From the NCBI RefSeq assembly GCF_022138605.1, contig NZ_JACBFS010000004.1, forward strand, positions 1 through 64,000: DNA of 64,000 bases. The letters are read 5' to 3'. Every line of letters begins with the position of its first letter. Within the stretch, counting starts at the first letter, position 1. The notes beneath the pieces were generated by a model. The model searched no databases and was not told the DNA's origin. It saw nothing but the letters and a program-made list of their open reading frames with translations. Source of the DNA: Xanthobacter sp. NM-25 (GTDB taxonomy: Bacteria > Pseudomonadota > Alphaproteobacteria > Rhizobiales > Xanthobacteraceae). Positions 9,406-18,616 of the stretch are shown one piece after another. The position numbers were made by a program, and so were the translations under genes.

Positions 9406-9422
9406 GGGATCAGGCGGCTTTT
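9400..9422 (+). terminator. Hairpin overlapping the tig stop codon
   Basis: GCCTGA and TCAGGC pair around GGGA, with the stop codon inside the left arm, and CTTTT follows. The short stem suggests at most a weak or attenuating terminator before clpP. Confidence 0.35.
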
Positions 9423-9531
9423 GTCCTCACCATGAACCCGGGTGGCGCGCCTTGGTGCGCCACCGCTAGCGCCAGAGCATGATTGCGCGCCGGAAGTGCC
9501 CTTCCGGACCAACCGCGCCCGAGGACAAAAG

Positions 9532-10167
9532 ATGCGTGATCCCGTTGATACTTATATGAATTACCTCATTCCCATGGTGGTCGAGCAGACCAACCGTGGC
9601 GAACGTTCCTATGACATTTATTCGCGCCTTTTGAAGGAACGCATCATCTTCCTCACCGGCCCGGTGGAAGATGGCATGTCCACCCTGGCGGTGGCGCAGC
9701 TGTTGTTCCTGGAGGCGGACAATCCCAAGAAGGAAATCTCGATGTACATCAACTCCCCCGGGGGAGTGGTGACATCGGGCCTCGCCATCTACGACACCAT
9801 GCAGTTCATCAAGCCGGCGGTGTCGACCCTGTGCATCGGCCAGGCGGCGTCCATGGGCTCGCTGCTGCTGACGGCGGGTGAGAAGGACATGCGCTTCGCT
9901 CTGCCGAACGCGCGAATCATGGTGCATCAGCCGTCTGGCGGCTTCCAGGGCCAGGTCACGGACATCATGCTTCACGCCCAGGAGATCCTGAGCCTGAAGA
10001 AGCGCCTCAATGAAATCTACGTGAAGCACACCGGGCGCGATTTCCAGGTGATCGAGGACGCCCTGGAGCGCGACAACTTCATGACGGCGGAAGCCGCCAA
10101 GGAGTTCGGCCTGATCGATTCGGTGATCGACAAGCGCCCCGGCGACGACGCGGCGAAGGTGGCCTGA
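9532..10167 (+). CDS. clpP: ATP-dependent Clp protease proteolytic subunit
   Basis: This 211-residue serine protease forms the two-ring chamber that degrades proteins fed by ClpX or ClpA. The catalytic triad is visible: Ser107 in GQAASMGS, His132 in IMVHQPSGG and Asp181 in LERDNFM. Start ATG 9532 gives MRDPVDTYMNYLIPMVVEQ, matching the family; GAGGA precedes it by 8 bases. The upstream open frame from 9442 is rejected. It lies between tig and clpX on the same strand. Confidence 0.98.
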   Translation: MRDPVDTYMNYLIPMVVEQTNRGERSYDIYSRLLKERIIFLTGPVEDGMSTLAVAQLLFLEADNPKKEISMYINSPGGVVTSGLAIYDTMQFIKPAVSTLCIGQAASMGSLLLTAGEKDMRFALPNARIMVHQPSGGFQGQVTDIMLHAQEILSLKKRLNEIYVKHTGRDFQVIEDALERDNFMTAEAAKEFGLIDSVIDKRPGDDAAKVA

Positions 10168-10586
10168 GGCTGTCTTCGCGGCTGCGATTACGCATCGTTC
10201 CTCTTGCGTGCGGTGCAGGATCGCGCTTGCATGTCAGTAAGCCGGCATCGGATGCCGCGTGTCGGCCCTCGCCACAAGGCGGGGGCCGTTGCGTTTCAGG
10301 TCTCCACGGGGCGGCGCCGTCGCCCGCCTGTGGAAACCGGGCAGTCGATGGCCGGTCGGCGACACGGTGAGGATCGCGTTTCGGGATCGCCTTTAACCAG
10401 GTCCTGGGACGTGGCGGGGAAAATCAATCTTCCGCCTTGATCGTGTCGCCGGAGGGTGGTTGGCTGATCAATGGCCAATGCCCATATCGGGGTTGGCGAG
10501 GTTCTTGCTTCGCCCAACCCCCCACTGGTGATCTGTACGACACAGGCGCGCTTTGTGTCCGTATCGGAAGATCGTAGGAGACGAAG
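10168..10586. other. clpP-clpX intergenic region
   Basis: No gene is apparent. It holds the hairpin at 10264-10287 and a second imperfect dyad, CCACGGGGCGGCG against CGCCCGCCTGTGG, at about 10304-10333. The last 150 bases before clpX are less GC-rich and probably hold its own promoter, but I cannot pick clear boxes. Confidence 0.4.
10264..10287 (+). terminator. Possible terminator after clpP
   Basis: GGCCCTCGCC, loop ACAA and GGCGGGGGCC make a 10-bp stem with one G-T wobble, followed by GTTGCGTTT. The T-run is weak, so termination may be partial, letting clpP transcripts continue into clpX. Confidence 0.45.
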
Positions 10587-11855
10587 ATGAGCAAGACCGG
10601 CGGCAGCGACAGCAAGAACACGCTTTATTGCTCGTTCTGCGGCAAAAGCCAGCATGAGGTCAGGAAGCTCATCGCCGGACCGACCGTGTTCATCTGCGAC
10701 GAGTGCGTCGAGCTGTGCATGGACATCATCCGGGAAGAGTCCAAGTCCTCTCTGGTGAAGTCGCGGGATGGCATCCCGACCCCGAAGGAGATCCGCAAGG
10801 TCCTCGATGACTATGTCATCGGCCAGGACCACGCGAAGAAGGTCCTCTCGGTGGCGGTGCACAACCACTACAAGCGCCTGAACCACGCCACCAAGCATGG
10901 GGATGTGGAACTCGCCAAGTCGAACATCCTGCTCATCGGCCCCACCGGCTCGGGCAAGACCCTGCTGGCGCAGACCCTGGCGCGCATCCTCGATGTGCCA
11001 TTCACTATGGCCGACGCCACGACCCTGACGGAAGCGGGCTATGTGGGCGAGGATGTGGAGAACATCATCCTCAAGCTGCTGCAGGCGGCCGACTACAATG
11101 TGGAGCGGGCGCAGCGCGGCATCGTCTACATCGACGAGATCGACAAGATCAGTCGCAAATCCGACAATCCGTCCATCACCCGCGACGTGTCGGGCGAGGG
11201 CGTGCAGCAGGCCCTGCTGAAGATCATGGAAGGTACGGTGGCCTCGGTCCCCCCCCAGGGCGGCCGGAAGCATCCCCAGCAGGAGTTCCTGCAGGTGGAT
11301 ACCACTAACATCCTGTTCATCTGCGGCGGCGCCTTTGCTGGGCTCGACAAGATCATCTCGTCGCGCTCCAAGGGTTCGACCTCCATCGGCTTCGCCGCCA
11401 AGGTGGCCCCGCCCGAGGATCGTCGCCCCGGTGAGGTGTTCCGCGAGGTGGAGCCCGAGGATCTGCTGAAGTATGGCCTCATCCCCGAGTTCATCGGCCG
11501 TCTGCCGGTTCTGGCGACGCTGGGGGACCTGGACGAGGAAGCGCTGAAGAAGATCCTGTCCGAGCCGAAGAACGCGCTGGTGAAGCAGTATCAGCGGCTG
11601 TTCGAGATGGAGAATGTGGATCTCACCATCCACGAGGAGGCGCTGGGCGCCATCGCCCGCAAGGCCATCGAGCGCAAGACCGGCGCCCGCGGCCTGCGCT
11701 CCATCATGGAAGGCATCCTGCTCGACACCATGTTCGACCTGCCTGGGCTCGAGGGTGTGGAGGAAGTGGTGATCTCCCGCGAGGTCGTCGAGCAGAACGC
11801 CCGGCCGCTCTACATCTATGCGGACCGCGTCGGTGACGCGGGCGCCAGTGCCTGA
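10587..11855 (+). CDS. clpX: ATP-dependent Clp protease ATP-binding subunit ClpX
   Basis: The 422-residue AAA+ unfoldase recognises, unfolds and threads substrates into ClpP. The N-terminal zinc-binding domain has Cys15, Cys18, Cys37 and Cys40 (YCSFCGKS and FICDECVELC). The AAA+ module has Walker A GPTGSGKT (about residue 118), Walker B IVYIDEIDK, the pore loop GYVGED and the IGF-type ClpP loop region (TSIGFAAKV). Start ATG 10587 follows AGGAGACGAAG. It directly follows clpP. Confidence 0.98.
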   Translation: MSKTGGSDSKNTLYCSFCGKSQHEVRKLIAGPTVFICDECVELCMDIIREESKSSLVKSRDGIPTPKEIRKVLDDYVIGQDHAKKVLSVAVHNHYKRLNHATKHGDVELAKSNILLIGPTGSGKTLLAQTLARILDVPFTMADATTLTEAGYVGEDVENIILKLLQAADYNVERAQRGIVYIDEIDKISRKSDNPSITRDVSGEGVQQALLKIMEGTVASVPPQGGRKHPQQEFLQVDTTNILFICGGAFAGLDKIISSRSKGSTSIGFAAKVAPPEDRRPGEVFREVEPEDLLKYGLIPEFIGRLPVLATLGDLDEEALKKILSEPKNALVKQYQRLFEMENVDLTIHEEALGAIARKAIERKTGARGLRSIMEGILLDTMFDLPGLEGVEEVVISREVVEQNARPLYIYADRVGDAGASA

Positions 11856-11875
11856 CGGCGACATTTCCAAACGCT

Positions 11876-11900
11876 TCCCCCGCGCCGTCCGCGCGGGGGA
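11876..11900 (+). terminator. Terminator after clpX
   Basis: TCCCCCGCGC and GCGCGGGGGA form a perfect 10-bp stem around CGTCC, followed by CACCCTGCTCTTTGATTTT. It separates the clpX message from lon. Confidence 0.65.
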
Positions 11901-11972
11901 CACCCTGCTCTTTGATTTTAAGGCCGTTCGTCCCTCACCCCGTGTGGTTCTTCGCGGGTGTTCCCTCCAGCC

Positions 11973-12002
11973 CTTGAAACGGGCTGGCGGCATGTCCATC
12001 TT
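11973..12002 (+). promoter_or_regulatory. Possible heat-shock (sigma-32) promoter of lon
   Basis: CTTGAAA (11973-11979) is followed after 16 bases by CCATCTT (11996-12002), close to the RpoH pattern CTTGAAA-N-CCCCATNT. Lon is commonly RpoH-controlled. The start site would be near 12010, leaving a leader of about 135 bases. Identified by eye only. Confidence 0.35.
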
Positions 12003-12144
12003 CATCGGGAAAGCTCCGGTCTCCGTGCTCGGACCTCATGCCCTCTGCGGCTTCCGCCGCTTCAGCATTGAAAAGCCGTTCCGGTATCCGGCTGCGCACG
12101 CGCGCGGCAGCGTCTTCGCGTGTGCGATTTGAAAGGATTGGGTC

Positions 12145-14562
12145 ATGACGAGCCAGAAGCCGCGCCCCCCGCTCGTTGCCGGTGTGTCGCAAACCTACCC
12201 GGTGCTCCCGCTGCGGGACATCGTGGTGTTTCCCCATATGATTGTTCCCCTGTTCGTGGGTCGCGAGAAGTCTATCCGCGCCCTCGAAGAGGTGATGCGC
12301 GGCGACACCTACATTCTCCTGGCCACTCAGGAAAATGCCTCCGATGACGATCCGGCGCCCGAGGCCATTTATGGCGTCGGCACGCTGGCCACCGTGCTGC
12401 AGCTGCTGAAGCTGCCGGATGGCACCGTGAAGGTGCTGGTGGAGGGCGTCTCCCGCGCCCAGGTCTCGCGCTACACCGATCGCACCGATCTCTACGAGGC
12501 CGAGGCGATGATGTTGGAGGATGCCTCCGGCGATCAGGTGGAGGCCGAGGCCCTGGCGCGCTCGGTGATCACCGAGTTCGAAAATTATGTGAAGCTGAAC
12601 AAGAAGGTCTCGCCTGAGGTGGTGGGCGTGGTCGGCCAGATCGAGGATCACTCGAAGCTCGCCGACACCATCGCCTCGCATCTGGCCGTTAAGATCCCCG
12701 AAAAGCAGGGGGTGCTGGAGACCGTGAAGGTGTCCGATCGGCTGGAGAAGGTGCTCGGCCTCATGGAGAGTGAGATCTCCGTGCTGCAGGTGGAAAAGCG
12801 CATCCGCTCCCGCGTCAAGCGGCAGATGGAGAAGACCCAGCGCGAGTACTACCTCAACGAGCAGATGAAGGCGATCCAGAAGGAGCTGGGCGACGAGGAC
12901 GGCAAGGACGACCTCCAGGAGCTGGAAGACCGCATCAAGCGGACCAAGCTCACCAAGGAGGCGCGTGAGAAGGCCACCCACGAGCTCAAGAAGCTGCGGC
13001 AGATGTCGCCCATGTCGGCGGAAGCCACCGTGGTGCGCAACTATCTGGATTGGCTTCTGTCCATCCCGTGGGGCGTGAAGAGCAAGATCAAGAAGGATCT
13101 GAACTACGCCCAGGAGGTGCTGGACGCCGATCACTATGGCCTGGACAAGGTCAAGGAGCGCATTGTCGAGTATCTCGCCGTGCAGAGCCGCGCCAACAAG
13201 CTCACGGGTCCCATCCTGTGCCTTGTCGGCCCGCCCGGTGTCGGCAAGACCTCGCTCGGGAAGTCCATCGCCAAGGCGACGGGCCGTGAGTTCGTGCGCG
13301 TTGCCCTCGGCGGCGTGCGGGACGAGGCGGAGATCCGCGGCCACCGGCGGACCTATATCGGCTCCATGCCGGGCAAGATCATCCAGTCCATGCGCAAGGC
13401 CAAAAAGGCCAACCCGCTGTTCCTGCTGGATGAGATCGACAAGATGGGGGCCGATTTCCGTGGCGACCCGTCCTCGGCCCTGCTTGAGGTGCTCGACCCC
13501 GAGCAGAACAAGACCTTCGCGGACCACTATCTGGAGGTGGATTACGACCTCTCGAACGTGATGTTCGTGACGACGGCGAACACGCTGAACATCCCGCCGG
13601 CCCTGCTGGACCGCATGGAGGTGATCCGCATCGCCGGCTACACCGAGGACGAGAAGGCCGAGATCGCGCGCAAGCATCTGATCCCCAACGCCCTGCAGAA
13701 GCACGGCCTGGCGGCGAAGGAATGGGCCATCGACGACGCGGCCCTGATGACCCTGATCCGGCGCTACACCCGCGAGGCGGGCGTGCGAAACCTGGAGCGC
13801 GAAATCTCCACCCTCGCCCGCAAGGCGGTGAAGGAGCTGATGCTCTCCAAGAAGAAGTCGGTGAAGGTCACGGCCAAGAACCTCGAGGATTTCCTCGGCG
13901 CGCCGCGCTATCGCTACGGCGAAATGGAGACCGAGGATCAGGTGGGGGTGGTCACCGGCCTCGCCTGGACCGAGGTGGGCGGCGAGCTGCTGACCATCGA
14001 GGGCCTCATGATGCCCGGCAAGGGCAAGATGACGGTCACCGGCAACCTGCGTGACGTGATGAAGGAGAGCATCTCGGCGGCGGCGTCCTATGTCCGCTCG
14101 CGGGCGGTGGACTTCGGCATCGAGCCGCCGCTGTTCGAGCGCCGTGACATCCACGTGCACGTTCCCGAAGGGGCGACCCCGAAGGACGGCCCGTCGGCGG
14201 GCGTGGCCATGGCCACCGCCATCGTCTCGGTGATGACCGGCATTCCCGTGCGGCGTGACGTGGCCATGACGGGCGAGATCACCCTGCGCGGCCGGGTGCT
14301 GCCCATCGGCGGCCTCAAGGAGAAGCTCCTGGCGGCGCTGCGGGGCGGCATCAAGAAGGTGCTGATCCCTGAGGAGAACGCCAAGGACCTCGCGGACCTG
14401 CCCGCCAACGTGAAGAATGCGTTGGAGATCGTGCCGGTCTCGCGGATGGATGAAGTGCTCGCCAACGCCCTGGTGCGGCCTCCGGAGCCCATCACCTGGG
14501 AAGAGAAGCCGGTGAATGCGCCGGTGGCGGGCGAAGATGCCTCCGGCGTGGTTGCTCACTGA
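12145..14562 (+). CDS. lon: ATP-dependent protease Lon
   Basis: This 805-residue cytoplasmic protease degrades misfolded and regulatory proteins. It has the LAN substrate-binding domain (about 20-215, opening YPVLPLRDIVVFPHM), a coiled-coil stretch (about 225-300), an AAA+ domain with GPPGVGKT and FLLDEIDKM, and the protease domain with the Ser-Lys dyad: Ser684 in KDGPSAGVAM and Lys727 in GGLKEKLL. Length is typical of LonA. ATG 12145 matches the family start. It sits between clpX and hup and has its own terminator. Confidence 0.98.
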   Translation: MTSQKPRPPLVAGVSQTYPVLPLRDIVVFPHMIVPLFVGREKSIRALEEVMRGDTYILLATQENASDDDPAPEAIYGVGTLATVLQLLKLPDGTVKVLVEGVSRAQVSRYTDRTDLYEAEAMMLEDASGDQVEAEALARSVITEFENYVKLNKKVSPEVVGVVGQIEDHSKLADTIASHLAVKIPEKQGVLETVKVSDRLEKVLGLMESEISVLQVEKRIRSRVKRQMEKTQREYYLNEQMKAIQKELGDEDGKDDLQELEDRIKRTKLTKEAREKATHELKKLRQMSPMSAEATVVRNYLDWLLSIPWGVKSKIKKDLNYAQEVLDADHYGLDKVKERIVEYLAVQSRANKLTGPILCLVGPPGVGKTSLGKSIAKATGREFVRVALGGVRDEAEIRGHRRTYIGSMPGKIIQSMRKAKKANPLFLLDEIDKMGADFRGDPSSALLEVLDPEQNKTFADHYLEVDYDLSNVMFVTTANTLNIPPALLDRMEVIRIAGYTEDEKAEIARKHLIPNALQKHGLAAKEWAIDDAALMTLIRRYTREAGVRNLEREISTLARKAVKELMLSKKKSVKVTAKNLEDFLGAPRYRYGEMETEDQVGVVTGLAWTEVGGELLTIEGLMMPGKGKMTVTGNLRDVMKESISAAASYVRSRAVDFGIEPPLFERRDIHVHVPEGATPKDGPSAGVAMATAIVSVMTGIPVRRDVAMTGEITLRGRVLPIGGLKEKLLAALRGGIKKVLIPEENAKDLADLPANVKNALEIVPVSRMDEVLANALVRPPEPITWEEKPVNAPVAGEDASGVVAH

Positions 14563-14588
14563 GCAGTTTCAACCACTTAGCCAAAATC

Positions 14589-14627
14589 GACGGGCGGCGC
14601 ACCCTGTGCGCCGCCCGTCATTTTTTT
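14589..14627 (+). terminator. Strong intrinsic terminator after lon
   Basis: A perfect 13-bp stem, GACGGGCGGCGCA/TGCGCCGCCCGTC with loop CCCTG, is followed by A and seven Ts. Confidence 0.92.
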
Positions 14628-14773
14628 GCGCTCGCACACTGAGAAATCGTGCATTGGTGCGGGTTTGGCCCCGATCGCGCTTGCAAATGCCATATTTTCC
14701 GTGATGCTCGCGCCGATCGGCAGGGGCCGCGCCCCTCACGATTCGCGTTTTGACAACGGAAGGGAATGGTCAG

Positions 14774-15052
14774 ATGACCACCAAGAACGAATTGATCGCT
14801 GCGGTGGCTGAAGAGGCCAAGCTGACGAAGACGGCTGCGGCTGCGGCTGTGGACGCCACCTTCGACATCATCGCCAAGGCGCTCCAGCAGGGCGAGGAAG
14901 TCAAGCTGATCGGTTTCGGCAGCTTCTCGGTGGTCACCCGCGCCGCCCGCGAAGGCCGCAACCCGCGCACCGGCAAGCCGGTGAAGATCAACGCCTCCAA
15001 GGCGCCGAAGTTCACCCCCGGCAAGAGCCTCAAGGAAGCCGTCAACGAGTGA
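14774..15052 (+). CDS. hupB: DNA-binding protein HU
   Basis: The 92-residue histone-like protein bends and compacts DNA as a dimer. It opens MTTKNELIAAVAEEAKLTK, has the core GEEVKLIGFGSFSV, and the DNA-grasping arm GRNPRTGKPVKINAS with the Pro that intercalates at kinks. ATG 14774 is chosen over the upstream ATG at 14750 because it is the family start. It is placed after lon, as in many proteobacteria, with its own promoter region between the lon terminator and the gene. Confidence 0.96.
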   Translation: MTTKNELIAAVAEEAKLTKTAAAAAVDATFDIIAKALQQGEEVKLIGFGSFSVVTRAAREGRNPRTGKPVKINASKAPKFTPGKSLKEAVNE

Positions 15053-15129
15053 TCGTACGGCTGGCCGCGCCGCCTGCCGCGCGGCGAGATCCTGCGGGCG
15101 CATCTTTCGAGGTGCGCCGTTCAGGGATG

Positions 15130-15159
15130 AAAGGGGCGCGCCGTGGTGGCGCGCCCTTT
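15130..15159 (+). terminator. Terminator after hup
   Basis: AAAGGGGCGCGCC and GGCGCGCCCTTT pair around GTGGT with one bulged G, followed by GTGTTT. It is about 80 bases past the hup stop. Confidence 0.75.
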
Positions 15160-15356
15160 GTGTTTCGGGGGCGCTGGATGGCGTTCGGGGCTGTGGGGGC
15201 GCTCACTGCACCTGCTGAGCCGCGTGCCGCTTGTCGGGCCGTGCAGCGCGGCTGAGGCTGGTCACGGAGATGGCCCGGTGCAGCCCGGGCGGCGAACGCC
15301 GGTCTGATGGTCTATACGGCGGGCGGAGCGGCCGCCTGAGGTTCCCCTCGCTGAGG

Positions 15357-15385
15357 TTTACGCGCCGGCTGGCGCAGCTTATATG
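15357..15385 (+). promoter_or_regulatory. Probable promoter of tRNA-Val
   Basis: TTTACG at 15357-15362 and TATATG at 15380-15385 are 17 bases apart, giving a start near 15392, some 55 bases before the tRNA. Confidence 0.4.
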
Positions 15386-15447
15386 GCTTTCACCGGCAGC
15401 CGGGCCTCGCCCGCAGCGATCGGCGCGCGGCACAGGCCTCCGCATCC

Positions 15448-15523
15448 GGGCGGTTAGCTCAGTTGGTAGAGCATCTCGTTTACACCGAGAGGGTCGGCGG
15501 TTCGAGCCCGTCACCGCCCACCA
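15448..15523 (+). tRNA. tRNA-Val (UAC)
   Basis: A 76-base tRNA with encoded CCA: acceptor GGGCGGT/ACCGCCC, D arm TAGCTCAGTTGGTAGAGC, anticodon loop TTTACAC (UAC) on stem TCTCG/CGAGA, T loop GTTCGAGCC. Confidence 0.96.
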
Positions 15524-15721
15524 GTCCCCCATTTCTCAGTACTTTCAGAATCATGTGCGGCGAGTCCTGCAGTCGGGTCGCCGCCTCACGCTGGGCAGCG
15601 GACGCCGCACGCCTGCGGTGCAACAGGCTGGATCCGCCGCGGGAACCGAGGCGCCGCGCGGATTTCCCCGCGAAAGGGGCAAAGCTATCCACACCCTTGT
15701 CACAAAAACGCAGCCGCTCGC

Positions 15722-15750
15722 TTGACGAAACGAGGGCACCTAACCTATCA
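15722..15750 (+). promoter_or_regulatory. Probable promoter of tRNA-Asp
   Basis: TTGACG (15722-15727) and CTATCA (15745-15750) are separated by 17 bases, placing the start near 15757, 35 bases before tRNA-Asp. Confidence 0.45.
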
Positions 15751-15791
15751 AGCGGTCCTCGACGGCGCGACGGACAGTGTCGCACCGGTTC

Positions 15792-15868
<77 letters not shown>

Positions 15869-16021
15869 TCTTCTCCGTCGCGAAAATCCGAAAATCATCT
15901 GAATGCCACGCCCAATCAAGGGGTTCGCCTTGAGCCGGGGGCGTTGCCTATGTTAATGCGCCGATGCGCGCTCAGGCGCCGGCGTGTGGCGGCCGGGCGC
16001 GGGCAGGGTGGGCGAAGCTTC

Positions 16022-16996
16022 ATGAAATGGCAGTGTGGGCGCGGGGGCGCCGACGGCAGCGGCGCCCAGGCAATGCGCGGCGATCCGATCGTGGCGGCGA
16101 TGCCGGGCCGGTGGCGGATCGCGGTCGCCGCGCTTCCGGCAAAGCAGTTTCCTGCATGGCGATTTGCAGCACGGAGGCTTGCAGCGCGCGGAGTCGCCGC
16201 ACGGGGTCTCGTGGCGGCTGTCCTGGTGGCTGGGGCGCTGGGGGCTGCGCCGGCGCGGGCCTGTCCGCCGGAGGCGCGGCCGGAGCCGCCTTTAGTACTG
16301 CGGGCCGGTGCCGTGGAGCGGCTGCGGGCGGGGCTGCCGCTGCGCATTCTGGCCATCGGCTCCTCCAGCACGGCTGGTGTCGGGGCGTCCCGGCCGAATC
16401 TCACCTTTCCCGCCCAATTGGCCGATCGGCTTGGCGCGGCGCTGGGCGAGGGGCGCGTGGAGGTGACGAACGCCGGGGTCTCGGGAGAAAGCTCTCCGGC
16501 CACGCTGAAGCGGCTGCAGGCCTTCCTGCAGGCGCCGGAGACACCGGATCTGGTGATCTGGCAGGTGGGCACCAATGACGTGATCTTCGGCGGCACGCCG
16601 GAGCGGCTGGCGACCATGGTGACCGACGGCCTGGCAGCGGCCCAGGCGGCCGATGTGGCGGTGATGGTGGTGGACCAGCAGTATTTCCGCGCCATCCTCA
16701 GCGTGCCGCGCTACGAGCAGTTCGTGGCGGCCGTGAACAGCGCCGCGCAGGCGCGCGGCATCACCGTGCTGGGGCGCTACCGGATGATGAAGGCGTGGGC
16801 GGCGGCCGACCCCAAGGGCTTTCGCGCCCTGTTCGCCTGGGATGGCTTCCACATGAACGATGCCGGCTATGGGTGTCTGGCGCAACTGGCGTTCGAGGCG
16901 GTTCTGGAGGCGGTGGACGGGGCACGGGCTGGCCAGTCCCCCGGCCCTGCGACCGCGGCGCCTCTGCCTTTGCCGCCCCCGCGCGAGATCCGTTGA
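16022..16996 (+). CDS. Exported SGNH/GDSL-type hydrolase
   Basis: The protein has the SGNH esterase blocks: block I ILAIGSSSTAG with the nucleophile Ser, block II Gly in NAGVSGES, block III Asn in VGTNDV, and block V DGFHMND with catalytic Asp and His. A hydrophobic segment ending in APARA just before the mature part indicates a Sec signal peptide, so it acts in the periplasm or outside. The N-terminus is uncertain: ATG 16022 is used, but 15950 or ATGs after 16070 are possible, the last giving a more normal signal length. Such enzymes remove acyl or acetyl groups from lipids or glycans; the substrate here is unknown. It may belong with the envelope genes that follow. Confidence 0.8.
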   Translation: MKWQCGRGGADGSGAQAMRGDPIVAAMPGRWRIAVAALPAKQFPAWRFAARRLAARGVAARGLVAAVLVAGALGAAPARACPPEARPEPPLVLRAGAVERLRAGLPLRILAIGSSSTAGVGASRPNLTFPAQLADRLGAALGEGRVEVTNAGVSGESSPATLKRLQAFLQAPETPDLVIWQVGTNDVIFGGTPERLATMVTDGLAAAQAADVAVMVVDQQYFRAILSVPRYEQFVAAVNSAAQARGITVLGRYRMMKAWAAADPKGFRALFAWDGFHMNDAGYGCLAQLAFEAVLEAVDGARAGQSPGPATAAPLPLPPPREIR

Positions 16997-17212
16997 TCTC
17001 AACCTTCCGGTTGTCTGCCGAATACTACCGCTTCAGTGGTAGCATTCTGGCGTCGAACACAGCGCAGTGTGACAAAAATGCGGATCAGGCAGGCAAAGAG
17101 TGCCGTTTGGCGCGCTCTGTTCCTCTACGGAATCCCCTTTTTTGTTTCCGAATGTTAAAAGAAAAGGGAAGGCAAGGGGCGGGGCCTTGCCAGCACTAGC
17201 TGGAAAATCGCT

Positions 17213-18604
17213 ATGCTGGTCTCGGGAAAGAGGGCGCGCGGCTGGCTGCGGCACGCCGGTGGAATGGGTGCACTGGCGCTGGGCTGCGCGCTTGGCGCGG
17301 GCGCGCATGCGCAGCCGGCCACGGCCGATGGCGCCGGAGAGGATGCACAGGCGCTCTATCAGCGCTCCATGCGCAACCCCGGCGATGTGCGGCTCGCCTA
17401 CGCCGCCGCCGAGCAGGCGGTGGCGCGCGGCGATTATGAAGCCGCCATCGGCATTTATGAGCGCGTGGTGGATTTTGATCCGCAGCTGGTGCAGGTGCGC
17501 CTGCAGCTGGCGCGGCTCTATTACCGGCTCGGCTCCTATGAGACTGCCCGCAGCTATTTCGCCCCACTGGCCGCCTCCGGGCAGCTCAGCGCCAGCGAGC
17601 GGGAGAATGTGGCGGCCTATCTCACCGAGATCGAGCGTCGGCTCGCGCCGAACCAGTGGAGCCTCTACGCGCAGGCGGGGGTGCGTTACCAGTCCAACGC
17701 CAGTTATGGCCCCTCCAGCCGCATCGTCATCGGCGACGACGTGGCGGCGCTGCTGCCGCCCAGCTACGCCGCTAAGGCAGATGGCAGCGTGTTCGGTCTC
17801 GCCACCGTGCGCCACGTCTATGATTTCGGCACCCAGAGGGGTGATGTCTGGGAAAGCAATCTCAATCTCTATTATTCTCAGCAGTTCGATCTGGAGCGGC
17901 TGAACCTGGGCTTCGTCGAGTTCAATTCCGGCCCGCGCTTCGCTCTGCTGCCGGATGCGTTGCCCGGCTCCTCGGTGCGGGCCTACGGCATTCTGGGCGG
18001 GGTCAGCCTGGGCGGGGCGAGCTATCTTGGCACCTATGGCGTGGGCGCCTCGCTGCTGCTGCCGTTCCATTTCGGCACCCTGCAGCCAGGGCCGGCCTAT
18101 GCGCCGCTGGGCATCGAGCCATTCGTGGAACTGCGCCAGCGCAATTACAACGACACGGCCGATTATCCCACCGCCGGGCTGCAGAGTGGGGAGATGTGGA
18201 CCCTGGGCGCCAATCTGTTCGGCGCCCTCACCGACAGCGTGCGCTGGCGCATGCGCCTCGCCTATAACGACGCCAGCGCCGACGTGCCCTGGTATGGCTA
18301 CGACAATTTCGCGGTGGATCTGGCCCTGCCCATCGAGTTCGAGGGCCTGTGGGGCGTCAAGCGCTGGCTCGCCATTCCGAGCATCGGCTATTCCCGCTAC
18401 GATTTCGACGCGGCGAACCCGTTCGTCTCCCGCTTCATCACCCGCACCGATGACCAGTATCGCGTGGGCCTCGCCCTTGATGTGCCGGTGCACGAGCTGT
18501 TCGGCGTGCTGACCCAGGTACAGTACACGTGGTCGGATTCCGCCTTGCCGAACTATCAGTTCAACAATTTCAGCATTTCGGTCGGCCCGAACGTGCGGTT
18601 CTGA
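17213..18604 (+). CDS. TPR-domain outer-membrane beta-barrel protein
   Basis: The 463-residue product has a signal peptide (cleavage about AGAHAQ, residues 28-34), then a helical TPR region (about 45-150, AAEQAVARGDYEAAIGIYERVV and similar), and from about residue 165 an aromatic, alternating beta-strand domain ending in Phe (NVRF), the outer-membrane sorting mark. This architecture resembles the Slam (surface lipoprotein assembly modulator) type and related TPR-plus-barrel exporters; I cannot tell which. It is followed after 12 bases by the FecR-domain gene and likely co-transcribed with it. Start ATG 17213 has no strong Shine-Dalgarno. Confidence 0.75.
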   Translation: MLVSGKRARGWLRHAGGMGALALGCALGAGAHAQPATADGAGEDAQALYQRSMRNPGDVRLAYAAAEQAVARGDYEAAIGIYERVVDFDPQLVQVRLQLARLYYRLGSYETARSYFAPLAASGQLSASERENVAAYLTEIERRLAPNQWSLYAQAGVRYQSNASYGPSSRIVIGDDVAALLPPSYAAKADGSVFGLATVRHVYDFGTQRGDVWESNLNLYYSQQFDLERLNLGFVEFNSGPRFALLPDALPGSSVRAYGILGGVSLGGASYLGTYGVGASLLLPFHFGTLQPGPAYAPLGIEPFVELRQRNYNDTADYPTAGLQSGEMWTLGANLFGALTDSVRWRMRLAYNDASADVPWYGYDNFAVDLALPIEFEGLWGVKRWLAIPSIGYSRYDFDAANPFVSRFITRTDDQYRVGLALDVPVHELFGVLTQVQYTWSDSALPNYQFNNFSISVGPNVRF

Positions 18605-18616
18605 GGAGCGTCGATC

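Larger units (their letters stand above)
15053..15447. other. Intergenic region between hup and tRNA-Val
   Basis: No protein gene is supportable in this stretch. It contains the hup terminator (15130-15159) and the likely tRNA-Val promoter (15357-15385). Confidence 0.5.

Noticed and set aside
11935..14559. 874-codon minus-strand open frame opposite lon
   Set aside because: Length comes from codon bias of lon on the other strand; the product is His/Leu-rich low-complexity sequence without motifs.
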